This document shows, one piece after another, positions 38,101-45,300 of a stretch of 64,000 nt of DNA (position 1 is the stretch's first letter; the number at the start of each line of letters is the position of its first letter). The notes beneath the pieces were generated by a model, which had not been told where the DNA came from, did no database searches, and saw nothing but the letters and a program-made list of their open reading frames with translations. Origin of the DNA: a bacterium (lineage in GTDB: Bacteria > SM23-81 > DAOVCL01); NCBI GenBank assembly GCA_029932675.1, contig JAOZPP010000008.1, forward strand, positions 1 to 64,000, in the 5' to 3' direction. Position numbers and translations under genes: made by a program.

Positions 38101-38779
38101 AGGCCGATTCTGAGGGCCAACTTGAGTGGTCATCGGGATCATTGGGCATCTCCTTCCAGGTGCAAGCACCAATTCTCTGGAGCACATCCCAGGCATCATC
38201 AGGGCTACTCCCGCAATTACATCCCCTATTGATCTGGTGATAGATGAAAGCAGGACTGAATATCTTATCCTGATAAGCACTTGATGGATGGCCGTAATAA
38301 ATCCCTCCTACCCAATCTGCTGCGGAAAGGTCCCAGTTGTGCTCCTCTGCCTCCTGAAATGTCTTCGCATAGTAAACTATAGCCCAACAGGTGCAAGAAC
38401 CTTGCATACCCTGGCTACCAATGGGCGGGAAGAACTTGCTCTGGCTGTGATCTATATGGATAACTCCCTTGCGTTGCGGATCGGTGAGGATGATTTCATC
38501 TACCATCTTGGCCTCTTGGGCTATCTCTTCCCAGCCTTTTTCAGTGGGTGGCTGCAGACCTGTGCCGTGGCCATCAATTATCTCATTGTAATTCTTCCCT
38601 TCCTTGTAGGTGCCGAAGTGTTGCTTTAGCTTTTCCAACTCATCAGGCCTGATCTTATGGGATACCTCAATGAAGTTCCTCTTGGCCAGAACAGTTGAAC
38701 CAAAGAGAAAACAACTCAAGTTGGCAACCACAGCCAAACTTATTGCCAGTTTAAACCTAAACCCTTGTGGAATAGGCAT
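35156..38779 (-). CDS. Secreted papain-like (C1A) peptidase with multidomain tail and sorting domain
   Basis: 1207 aa with a signal peptide. The C1A domain spans about 110-350. Nucleophile Cys129 is in QGMQGSCTCWA, with Gln123 six residues before as the oxyanion residue. His289 is in NHLNTVVGFDD and Asn317 in IANSWGPTW, so the catalytic set is complete. Next come a choice-of-anchor/ASH-like domain (GVQPDLLDFGETSLGF, about 480), a YVTN-like WD/propeller stretch (LTFDGINLWGVD and similar) and a second ASH-like piece. A carboxypeptidase-regulatory-like domain (IAGWVKDNDENPLQGV, about 1010) and a YPNPFN sorting domain ending IVLLK complete it. It leads the operon with the C25 gene. Confidence 0.86.
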   Translation of the reverse strand: MPIPQGFRFKLAISLAVVANLSCFLFGSTVLAKRNFIEVSHKIRPDELEKLKQHFGTYKEGKNYNEIIDGHGTGLQPPTEKGWEEIAQEAKMVDEIILTDPQRKGVIHIDHSQSKFFPPIGSQGMQGSCTCWAIVYYAKTFQEAEEHNWDLSAADWVGGIYYGHPSSAYQDKIFSPAFIYHQINRGCNCGSSPDDAWDVLQRIGACTWKEMPNDPDDHSSWPSESAWREAPLYRAEADGIRYIDLSSSIQNLRNLLLSVPTILPVIGVDGYQLHEMATLDNYVNPLFNHLNTVVGFDDSKSYVEEGEVRYGAFKIANSWGPTWNGEEDSDGCWWMSYEAMRQRVEYCMYYYDRIGYQPTLVSVFNIDYPERNRCLIRIGSGDLGNPDQVKEFNPKYTNAGPWPFPANDIVFDISELIDGDSSNYWLEAYDRGSSTTGEIKKFSIEYYGNYRSRIPYYTVTSDDPPVPTVQGDCVYAQLSSGIVPQKTVIGVQPDLLDFGETSLGFPKTLKLLVHNVGTTVLDVTGIASSNEHFTVQPTVFTLDVGMTQEVAVVFAPTSLGDQFGVLSITSNDPDDPLIWVLMKGSGNFPPNIGITPTSFDVALSPGQIDLFHTLTITNRGTGPLHYTLTDDLLANFGNRVSRLRLPFTGCTGLTFDGINLWGVDLDDGILYKMDSVSGDVLAQYAIHSSPYGLTFDGTNLWIGSNSSTIYEYDTTGNNIGSFAAPLISQPAIAWDGNYLWLSEASWVDNPTLYQVDTSGIVVRTVNASIGDAVSGATWAYGLLWTIGSADRIARSWDVSFTSALEINSFNSIHNQPCYDGITYDGNYILVSDWDGPIYRYHVDKRWCDYGPASGTIQAGDGVDVAMVFNVTDLPSDDYYANIFVSSNDPLDSLVTIPLHLRVGPAKVVVQFVPDTLDLVPDLPPVECYIELSDGIPVEDITEVTLRGCGGKSMQPYPEPWVVGDYDNDGQEDLMVTFDQLTALRVIDPLHCTSATISGTVTGAGSFQGSDTVWAKSPGSCIAGWVKDNDENPLQGVLVQIEKDTLVVGEDTTTGDGYYSISYVLPDTYKVSVSKEGYGSLAQPGVESIEAETTVVDFQLIPVGLSENRAEDLPQYFSLSQNYPNPFNATTVIRYSLPVDRSRATSRIHVLLEIYNILGEKVATLVNGKQPPGYKSVTWNASGLASGIYLLRLQTGGYTATRRIVLLK

Positions 38780-38872
38780 CTTAAATCACTCCTTTGTTAT
38801 TCTTTGATTGACTGTGGGGATGTTAGGAAATGCTGAAAATTCCGGTTGTAATTCCTCCTCTCCTTTTTAAGC

Positions 38873-38917
38873 AAAAAAGGCCCTCCATCTTGCCCATGGG
38901 ACAAAAAGAGAGCCTTT
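38873..38917 (-). terminator. Attenuator-like terminator in leader copy A
   Basis: Minus strand: AAAGGCTCTC pairs with GAGGGCCTTT (one G-U pair), enclosing a small TTGTCC/GGGCAA hairpin, followed by TTTTTT. The stem also has an A-tract on its other side, so it could work in both directions. It lies upstream of the gene it leads into. Confidence 0.6.
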
Positions 38918-38930
38918 AAAGGTTTTTCAT
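38916..38930 (-). CDS. Four-codon leader ORF (MKNL)
   Basis: ATG AAA AAC CTT TAA, with GGGGGTGAGG about five bases upstream. Its stop codon overlaps the first arm of the leader terminator. The same frame is kept in copy B with AAA changed to GAA. It is very short and could be chance; it is listed because both copies preserve start, frame and stop. Confidence 0.35.
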   Translation of the reverse strand: MKNL

Positions 38931-39060
38931 TCTACCTCACCCCCTTAAAGATCAAAGGGATTTTTTTCCTTTTACACCTATGGTGGTGCAACAAAAAATA
39001 TGGAATAGGCAGCTATAGGCATTAGCTGACGAAAGGAAATTCCATAAGTCAACCACTTAC

Positions 39061-39077
39061 GCAACCTGAAAGGTTGC
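39061..39077. repeat. Small palindrome GCAACCT-GAA-AGGTTGC
   Basis: A perfect 7-bp inverted repeat followed by GGCTAC and an AT-rich stretch. A degenerate relative (ACCTAAAGGTTTGCGGCTAC) occurs near 61150, so it is probably a dispersed REP-like sequence. Confidence 0.45.
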
Positions 39078-39117
39078 GGCTACCCTATTTTGCGACTTTT
39101 GCCTAATTATCACCTAT

Positions 39118-39484
39118 CACTACTGTCCGGTTATTAGTTGAATAATGACAATTGCTTATAGCATTCGCCCTTCAGCTCTTTGCGAGCGAAATCCGTAAGC
39201 ACCTGTAAGATAGGCGATTTTTCGAAAACGGTGACGCTCAGACTCTGTAGAATTGTGTAGAGACTGAGGTCCAGATGAGCCCGTTTCTTAACAATGGCGA
39301 CGAGGACAAACACTGAGATGGCAGTCCATATTGGAGTCTTCACGGCATTTTCGGATGCGCCGTAGAAAGTGGAATGACCATAGTATACAAAGGATTTGAA
39401 ATCGATAACAGTTATTTTCGCTCGCAACTCAATTTCATCAATGCAGTTACAACAAAGTCAAGAGCAAACAATCGGACAGTAGTG
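39118..39484 (-). mobile_element. Internally deleted IS4-type insertion element
   Basis: 367 bp bounded by 12-bp perfect terminal inverted repeats, CACTACTGTCCG (39118-39129) and CGGACAGTAGTG (39473-39484). It is flanked by a 9-bp direct repeat ATCACCTAT (39109-39117 and 39485-39493), the expected target duplication. Inside, only the C-terminal end of a transposase remains. IS4-family elements have ends of this kind and make 9-12 bp duplications. It is non-autonomous, in effect a young MITE-like derivative. Confidence 0.85.
39134..39427 (-). pseudogene. IS4-family transposase, C-terminal remnant
   Basis: 97 codons read FYGASENAVKTPIW, VFVLVAIVKKR, LSLYTILQSLSVTVFEKSPI and a final QLSLFN. This is the C-terminal pattern of IS4/IS1634-like transposases with the DUF4372-type N-terminus. 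Most of the protein, including the catalytic DDE core, is missing, and no proper start remains. The frame ends five bases inside the left terminal repeat, as in a complete element. Confidence 0.85.
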
Positions 39485-39497
39485 ATCACCTATATAT

Positions 39498-39526
39498 AAT
39501 TTACTCCTTTGGCCTGTGGATGTCAA
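39498..39526 (-). promoter_or_regulatory. Promoter upstream of the papain-like peptidase operon
   Basis: Minus strand: TTGACA (39521-39526), a 17-bp spacer and TAAATT (39498-39503). The predicted start site falls at the right-hand target duplication of the IS4-type element, so the insertion lies at the very start of the leader. Confidence 0.6.
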
Positions 39527-39548
39527 GGGTTTTTTCGGCCCCTCGAAA

Positions 39549-39572
39549 GGGAGGGCCCTTTTGGACCCTCCC
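39549..39572 (-). terminator. Terminator-like hairpin after the cohesin/dockerin-like gene
   Basis: Minus strand: GGGAGGGTCC-AAAA-GGGCCCTCCC, a 10-bp stem with one G-U pair, 11 bases after the stop codon, followed by TTT. It is similar in form to hairpins after the other secreted-protein genes. Confidence 0.55.
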
Positions 39573-39583
39573 CTTATCGGGCC

Positions 39584-41869
39584 TTATTTCAACAGCAACA
39601 TCTTCCTGACGGCGGTAAACTCCCCAGCTTTGAGCCTATAGAAGTAAATGCCTGAGGCCATCCCTTCGGCATCCCAGGTAACTGTCTTGTACCCAGGGGT
39701 TTGCTTCTCATCCACCAGAGTGGCCACCTTTTGCGCTAAGATGTTGTATACCTCCAAACGGACGTATATCCTGCTCGTAGCTCGTGAACCCTCTTCTGCC
39801 AGACCCTTGAGGGTAGTGGGGGAGGAGTGATCTACGGGTAACGAGTAACGAATAACGGTAGTTGCATTGAACGGATTGGGGTAGTTCTGGAAGAGGGCAA
39901 ACTTCTTAGGTAGAGCGGCAACTTCTCCGTTTGGTTCAATCCCTACCCTTACGGAATCCACCACTTCAATCGTTGGTTCGTCTCTACTCCCGCCGAGCAC
40001 GCTGAACTCCGCCCTGTGATTGGGAATAGAGATGGGATAGACGCCTGGGGTTGCCCCTTCATCCACAGCAAAATCTATCTGGGCTAAGCTCTGCTCTCCC
40101 TCTTCTGGTTTGAGGTACTTGGAATTGTCGCAGTCAAAGCTAAAGAGAACCCCCAGATGAAGGACATCGTACCCCTCAAGAGAAGGTGTACCTGTGGTGT
40201 CGTAATACCACTGATGGTAATCGGCAGAGGCCGCTTTGCCGAAGTAGCGGACCTCAAAAGGTGTTAAACACTCCGGGTATAAAAGTTCATCTATCCCCAC
40301 AGCCTCCACCGGATTTGTTCCTGCCTGGGCAACCACAACTACCGATAAGGTATCACCTGGTTCTGCAGAACCCTCTGGGACAAATTTTAACCTGTCCCCC
40401 TCTTTTGGAGTATTCAGTTGGCCTTTTCTGCCGGATTGGGTAATTATTGCGTTGCCACTTTGACTATAAAAGTCAGGGATCAGCCCCTCAGGGTTACAGG
40501 GTGGGAAGCGGTCGCAGCCGAGGTTGTCATTGGTGGAATCTGTGCCACAATCAGGAAAAGGTGGTGGTGGGGATGGGCCTAAATTGTTAAGATACAAGAG
40601 CAGATACATAGGATCGGCTATCCCCACCCAACCATCGTCATTGGCATCATAGGAGTCGTCGCATCTGAAGGCTGGCTGGAAGCCGGAATACAAGTAGTTC
40701 AATAGTCCTATAACATCGCCCATGTCCACCGCAGTTGTGGCATCGTAATCCCCTCGTATAAAGCGGACGGGTTTACAGACGGAGCCATCGTCCAGCTCTG
40801 GATGGATCGTGGTATCCCCACACATCCAGTAGGTGCTATCCGGTCCAGAGATAGTGAGGAGGCAGCAATGGCCGGCAGGAATGCTGTCGGCAACTTCAAA
40901 AATGAGATCCCAGAACCGGTACATATCTGGCGGCCAATCCGGAGAACCAGTAAGGCTCGCTAATAAACCGCAGAGGATATACGCCTGATGGTAGTTGCAG
41001 GAAACATTAAAGATTGCTGGGGTAGGGATGACATCATAAAGCGTGGTATAATCATTACCCAAGGGGTCGGTGCCGGTGACCTCATAGTCTATCCCCATGC
41101 AGCGGAGACAGCTTGTATCGAAATCTGCTCTGAAGGTTATGGCATCAAGGCCATCACAGCAGACTCGGCCGTAAATAGGTACCCTAACTCTACATGGACT
41201 AATTGGTGGTGCCATAACGCTGTCCGGGATGATCATCTTGTCCTGGCAGCATTTGCCATATACCCCAATGGCCCATCTGGTGGAGCAGCTCAGGGCCACC
41301 GCGTTTGTCTGCCAGGTGGTCCCTGTATCTGAGGTGAAGAACCCATTCTCATCCGGGTCTGAACCGCAGCTATCGGAGGCCATAAATGTAAGGGCTGTAG
41401 CACTATCCCCGGAGAGGATATAAGCGAAGTAATAGGCTCCAGGGGAGAGGAGCAGATCGATACCATCGATCGTGGCAAAGACCCAGCCTGAATTTCCAGG
41501 TAGGGCAACTGGGGGTGAGGTGTATATTGTGTTAGCAGCGTCTGGTCCATCTGCATCCCCATCGTGATAGACATAGAAATTCACATAGATGCCTGGAACA
41601 TAATACCCTGGGTAATTGTAAAAGAGCGCACGCATTGTTTTCAAGGAACAGGGAAGGGTTACCTCGCATCTGTTTGCCCCACCCTCTCCAGGATGGCCTA
41701 AATCGGACCATAATTTGATCCCTGGGTAGGCGCATATGGTGTCCACTTGGGGACTGCTGAGATCACTGAGGAGAGCCATTTTGGCCCCGGTGCTGGTGGT
41801 AGAAAGGTTCAGGCCTATCAGGGGTAAGGCGAAAATCGCCAAACTGATTAAGACAAATCTCTTGGCCAT
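39584..41869 (-). CDS. Secreted cohesin/dockerin-like protein with sorting domain
   Basis: 761 aa, signal peptide (MAKRFVLISLAIFALPLIGL). No enzyme motif is visible. An N-terminal beta domain (about 35-205) is followed by a cysteine-rich cohesin-like part (PCRVRVPIYGRVCCDGLDAITF). Dockerin-like repeats come next (RGDYDATTAVDMGDVIGLL and SYDANDDGWVGIADPMYLLL, about 370-425). A second cohesin-like part (PGDTLSVVVVAQAG, then LAQIDFAVDEGATPGVYPISI) and a YPNPFN sorting domain ending MLLLK follow. It may be a structural or scaffold protein at the cell surface. The cohesin assignment is by pattern only and needs a profile search. It is a single-gene unit with its own leader. Confidence 0.7.
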   Translation of the reverse strand: MAKRFVLISLAIFALPLIGLNLSTTSTGAKMALLSDLSSPQVDTICAYPGIKLWSDLGHPGEGGANRCEVTLPCSLKTMRALFYNYPGYYVPGIYVNFYVYHDGDADGPDAANTIYTSPPVALPGNSGWVFATIDGIDLLLSPGAYYFAYILSGDSATALTFMASDSCGSDPDENGFFTSDTGTTWQTNAVALSCSTRWAIGVYGKCCQDKMIIPDSVMAPPISPCRVRVPIYGRVCCDGLDAITFRADFDTSCLRCMGIDYEVTGTDPLGNDYTTLYDVIPTPAIFNVSCNYHQAYILCGLLASLTGSPDWPPDMYRFWDLIFEVADSIPAGHCCLLTISGPDSTYWMCGDTTIHPELDDGSVCKPVRFIRGDYDATTAVDMGDVIGLLNYLYSGFQPAFRCDDSYDANDDGWVGIADPMYLLLYLNNLGPSPPPPFPDCGTDSTNDNLGCDRFPPCNPEGLIPDFYSQSGNAIITQSGRKGQLNTPKEGDRLKFVPEGSAEPGDTLSVVVVAQAGTNPVEAVGIDELLYPECLTPFEVRYFGKAASADYHQWYYDTTGTPSLEGYDVLHLGVLFSFDCDNSKYLKPEEGEQSLAQIDFAVDEGATPGVYPISIPNHRAEFSVLGGSRDEPTIEVVDSVRVGIEPNGEVAALPKKFALFQNYPNPFNATTVIRYSLPVDHSSPTTLKGLAEEGSRATSRIYVRLEVYNILAQKVATLVDEKQTPGYKTVTWDAEGMASGIYFYRLKAGEFTAVRKMLLLK

Positions 41870-42188
41870 TTTCCCCTCCTTACACTAAAACACCTAAAGG
41901 TGATCAATCAGGTTTGATCCCCTTTGCAACAAGAGCCAGTTGAACTATCTAAAATCCGTCCCCCCTTTCCTCAACTTGATTTGGCTCTCAAATCTTAGCT
42001 TGAAGGGGAGTAATCTTTCCTTGGTTACCTGGTGGCAAAGCAATAGACAAACTTGCTGATATTGCTAATTTCGTGGCAGAACAGGGGCTCTGCCAGTTCA
42101 CTTTCGGTAATATGATTATTCCTAACATCCAGGGTGAGTGCAGATTAGACTGAACCGTCGAAAATTTATGAACAATTCGGGTTTAAGC

Positions 42189-42233
42189 AAAAAAAAGCCC
42201 TCCATCTTGCCCATAGGGCAAAAAGAGAGCCTT
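42189..42233 (-). terminator. Attenuator-like terminator in leader copy B
   Basis: Minus strand: AAGGCTCTC pairs with GAGGGCTTT through two G-U pairs. Inside is a perfect TTGCCC-TAT-GGGCAA hairpin, and TTTTTTTT follows. Confidence 0.6.
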
Positions 42234-42246
42234 AAAGGTTTTCCAT
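42232..42246 (-). CDS. Four-codon leader ORF (MENL)
   Basis: ATG GAA AAC CTT TAA with GGGGGTGA upstream; its stop overlaps the first arm of the leader terminator. Counterpart of the ORF at 38916-38930. Translation is unproven. Confidence 0.35.
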   Translation of the reverse strand: MENL

Positions 42247-42295
42247 TCTACATCACCCCCTTAAAGTTCAAAGGGATTTTTTCGACTCCGATTAT

Positions 42296-42324
42296 ATACT
42301 ACTACTTCGGGCGATGAATGTCAA
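42296..42324 (-). promoter_or_regulatory. Promoter of the cohesin/dockerin-like gene
   Basis: Minus strand: TTGACA (42319-42324), a 17-bp spacer and TAGTAT (42296-42301). A better TATAAT lies at 42291-42296 but at a 22-bp spacing. The GTCAAGGGTTTTT around the -35 box is shared with the promoter at 39498-39526. Confidence 0.55.
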
Positions 42325-42347
42325 GGGTTTTTAGAACCCCCTGGGAA

Positions 42348-42375
42348 GAGGGAGGGTTCAAGAGAACCCTCCCTC
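42348..42375 (-). terminator. Strong hairpin after the second C25 peptidase gene
   Basis: A perfect 12-bp stem GAGGGAGGGTTC / GAACCCTCCCTC with a four-base loop begins eight bases after the stop codon. No U-tract follows directly. Confidence 0.6.
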
Positions 42376-42383
42376 ATTTGACT

Positions 42384-45300
42384 TTATTTCAACAGGATCA
42401 TCTTTTTGACGGCGGTAAACTCCCCGGCTTTGAGCCTATAGAAGTAGATACCAGAGGCTATACTATGAGCATTCCAAGTGATGGTCTTATAGCCAGGGGT
42501 CTGTTTACCATCCACCAGGATGGCTACTTTCTGTCCCAAGACGTTGTAGACCTCCAGGCTAACCGCTGATCGTTGATCGCTGACCGCTGGAATAGTGTAA
42601 CGAATCACAGTGGTTGCATTGAAGGGATTAGGATAGTTCTGGGAGAGGCTGAACTTCTCCGGAAGCCTCTCGTTGGAGGGGGTTTCTTCCGCTTTTACTC
42701 CTGTCCAGGGGGTGACCTCGAAATCGTCAATAAACCAACCGCCATAGGTGACATAGCCGTCTGACCCAAATCGGAAACGAAACCTTACCGTCCCCGAATA
42801 ACCGGAGAGATCGAATTCGACTTTGGACCAGTCAGATTGGCCAGAGAAACAGGGGGTACCAGGATTGAAGGGGCTTGCTGGGTTGTCTATGATCAAGTAT
42901 GGATAGCCGCCGATTGGGGTTATCTGCTGCCAACCGCTTCCACTGTCTATCTCCACGATGCCACCGTCCCAGGCCCAGGTAGCATCCTCTGTCTCAGCGC
43001 TGATCCAGTGCCAGAAGGAGAGTTTTGCGTTCTGGCCCAGCCTCACCTCTGGGGAGACAAGTCCCGCATCATCAAGGTTGGAATAGCTGCTTGAGACCTT
43101 GCCGCACTTCCAACTATATCGTCCTCCAGAGGTATGGTTTCTCTCGGTGCTCAAGTGCCATTCGTCCTTGTAACCTGGGGTGACTGAGTAGTGCATCCAA
43201 TCCTCCCTCCACCAATCTTCCATAGGGTCTACATAGCCTGTGCTATCCCCTACAGAGGTATTGAAGCTGGCAGACCCCTTAAATCCCCTTTCTCCTCGGA
43301 TCTCCAGATCAAAAACGACTATATACGGGTCGATTGAACAGCCGGGTGCGACAGAGAATTCAAAGGGGAAGGTGGGGGAGACCGTACTGTCGGGAAGGGC
43401 ATTGGGATAACCTGCGCTATCCACCAAGATATTCACCCAGGAGGCACTAGTGGAAATCCTTGCCCAAAGGGAGGTCAGATCTGCCGTTCCCTGGTTGAGA
43501 AGCTCGATGTAAAGCTGCACAGTATCCCCTGGATCGGCGTTTCCATCTCCATTCCCGGAAGCGGTATCCACAATACTATAGGAATTAAAAACCAGATCGG
43601 GGGCCTTTGTGAGCAGCTCTATAATCTGGTGGCGTTGGAAACCTCCGCTGGCCGTAACATCCACCCTCAGATTGGCTCTATGCTCAGGCGGAGAGGTACC
43701 GGCGAGGGAAAGAGCAAAGGGTTGGAGGCTCGGGACCCTTGACCAGGGAGAGGCATCTGGGAAGTTGACATTCTCAGTCAAGATGTTTACCAGCGTATCT
43801 TCAGTAGAGAGGGTGGCTGATATTTGGGTGAGGCTCTGACTGCTCATATTCTCCAGAACCACCTCCATCTCTATTGTCTCCCCGGCCTCGAATTCCCCAT
43901 CCCCGTCCCCATCGCTTTGCCCTGCTTGGTCATCATCAATTGTTTGGGAAAGAAAATAGAGCCCATCAGCCTTTCTGCACAGCCCAGGCTCCCCATATAG
44001 GGTGAACTCATAAACGTTTTGGAGTTCCGTATCCCCGAAATGATCAATGTAGTTGAGCTTGGCACTCATCAGGGCATCCCCTACTTTTTCCGAATTGTTA
44101 ATTAGGTGGTGATAGAACCAGTAGTCCAAGGAATTGCAGCCTCCATCGTTTTCATCGTCCCAACCCCAGGCTCCAAAGGCGACCCTGGTGGCGACCACAA
44201 TTCCTGCAGAGCCATTTTTCAAAAGCTCCTTGCCGATGTTGTCCTCCTCAGGCACCCCGTTAGAGCAGGAAGAGCCAAAGATGATAGACGGGTAGCTGTC
44301 ATCGAGAAGGGGAACCTGATCCGTGGAGATGAAGGGAGTACCGTGAAACTCAGGAGGATCACAGGTATCCTCAGGCACTCCATCGCCGTCGTCCCAGCTC
44401 CAAATCCTCCGGTAGGAACCATACCAGTTGCCATGGCCAGACCAGTTGCAGATCCCATAATGGCCTGAATTCCAATAGGAGACCACATTCGAGGTGCAGA
44501 GGGAGTCCTCATGGGGATAGGATGAAGGGTCAAGGCCGGCATCCTCGTAGAGGCGGGTATAGCTTGAGGTTGGGGGAAGGATATCGGCTATCATCTTCTC
44601 CATCAGACAAGCCCCATCGGTTTTTAGGCTTCCCCCTCCGTTCTCATTCCCATACCAGGTTATCGCCGCCAAAAGCAGAGCGTCATCCTTCCAATCCCCT
44701 CCATCTGATTCAAACCTCACCAGCTTCTCACAGATTGTCTGCACTGTGGCCGGATCGCCCCAAGGGATTCTCCCCGGTGTTATCTCCGGGATTAAGTCGA
44801 AATCGTCCTCCCCGACCTCACCATAGTAGCCATCACCATCTGAATCCCAGTCCCCAGTTAGGTCGGCGTAGTAGTAGTCAGTCCAGGGGGAATACCAGCC
44901 AGCGGAATCATGCTCAGAGGGATAGGGGAAGCATTGCCGCATAGGGACATCCGTGATGTCTCCCACAAACAGCACCCACCTTATCCCCCACTGGGATTGG
45001 GGATACTTGTCGATGAGGAAGTTTCTTATCCTCTCGGCCAGGTCCTCCCCGGTGTAATGGGCAGAGATCCAGGAAGTGGTAACGACCTCCACCCCATAGC
45101 CTATACCCTCTTTCCAGGCAACGAGGGTGTCCACCGCGCTCTCCAGGGCGTCAGTGGTGACTATCACATACTCGTAGGTGCTTTTGGAATCCCCCATGGA
45201 AGGAGGATACCAACTTTTGATCTGGGGGTAATTGACAAACAGTTTGGAGGCCAGTTCTTCAGCCAGGATATCGGAGGCTAACCTTTTGGCCTCCTTCTCC

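Larger units (their letters stand above)
38866..38968 (-). repeat. Leader element copy A
   Basis: About 103 bp, nearly the same as copy B at 42182-42282. On the minus strand it holds a CCCTT/AAGGG hairpin, then GGGGGTGAGG, a four-codon frame ATG-AAA-AAC-CTT-TAA, and a terminator hairpin with a U-tract. Differences from copy B include compensating changes in the hairpin stems. It lies in the 5' leader of the papain-like peptidase operon. Confidence 0.7.
38780..39583. other. Long leader/intergenic region upstream of the papain-like peptidase gene
   Basis: About 800 bp with no intact gene. From right to left it holds a GC hairpin ending the preceding unit (39549-39572) and a promoter (39498-39526). 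It also holds a degenerate IS4-type element (39118-39484), a GCAACCT hairpin (39061-39077), an inverted repeat TATGGAAT/ATTCCATA (38999-39046) and a repeated leader element (38866-38968). Transcription from the promoter would cross all of these before the peptidase gene. Confidence 0.7.
42182..42282 (-). repeat. Leader element copy B
   Basis: About 101 bp, nearly identical to copy A at 38866-38968. It keeps the CCCTT/AAGGG hairpin, the GGGGGTGA ribosome-binding-like sequence, the frame ATG-GAA-AAC-CTT-TAA and the terminator. Stem changes are mostly compensated: GCCC/GGGC replaces the weaker pairs of copy A. It begins a few bases after the predicted transcript start. Confidence 0.7.
41870..42383. 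other. Leader/intergenic region upstream of the cohesin/dockerin-like gene
   Basis: 514 bp without a supported gene. It contains the strong hairpin ending the C25 gene (42348-42375), a promoter (42296-42324) and leader element copy B (42182-42282). About 300 bp of leader follow with no recognised signal. Confidence 0.7.

Noticed and set aside
35156-38779. Possible loss of the papain-type active site because the motif reads GSCTCWA
   Set aside because: Spacing from the oxyanion glutamine (Gln123) to Cys129 is the papain value of six, and His289 and Asn317 are present, so the enzyme looks intact.
42004-42153. Open plus-strand frame encoding a fairly protein-like 49-residue stretch
   Set aside because: No start codon near its beginning, no ribosome site, no recognised family, and opposite to the surrounding genes. 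Could be a decayed fragment, but not supportable.
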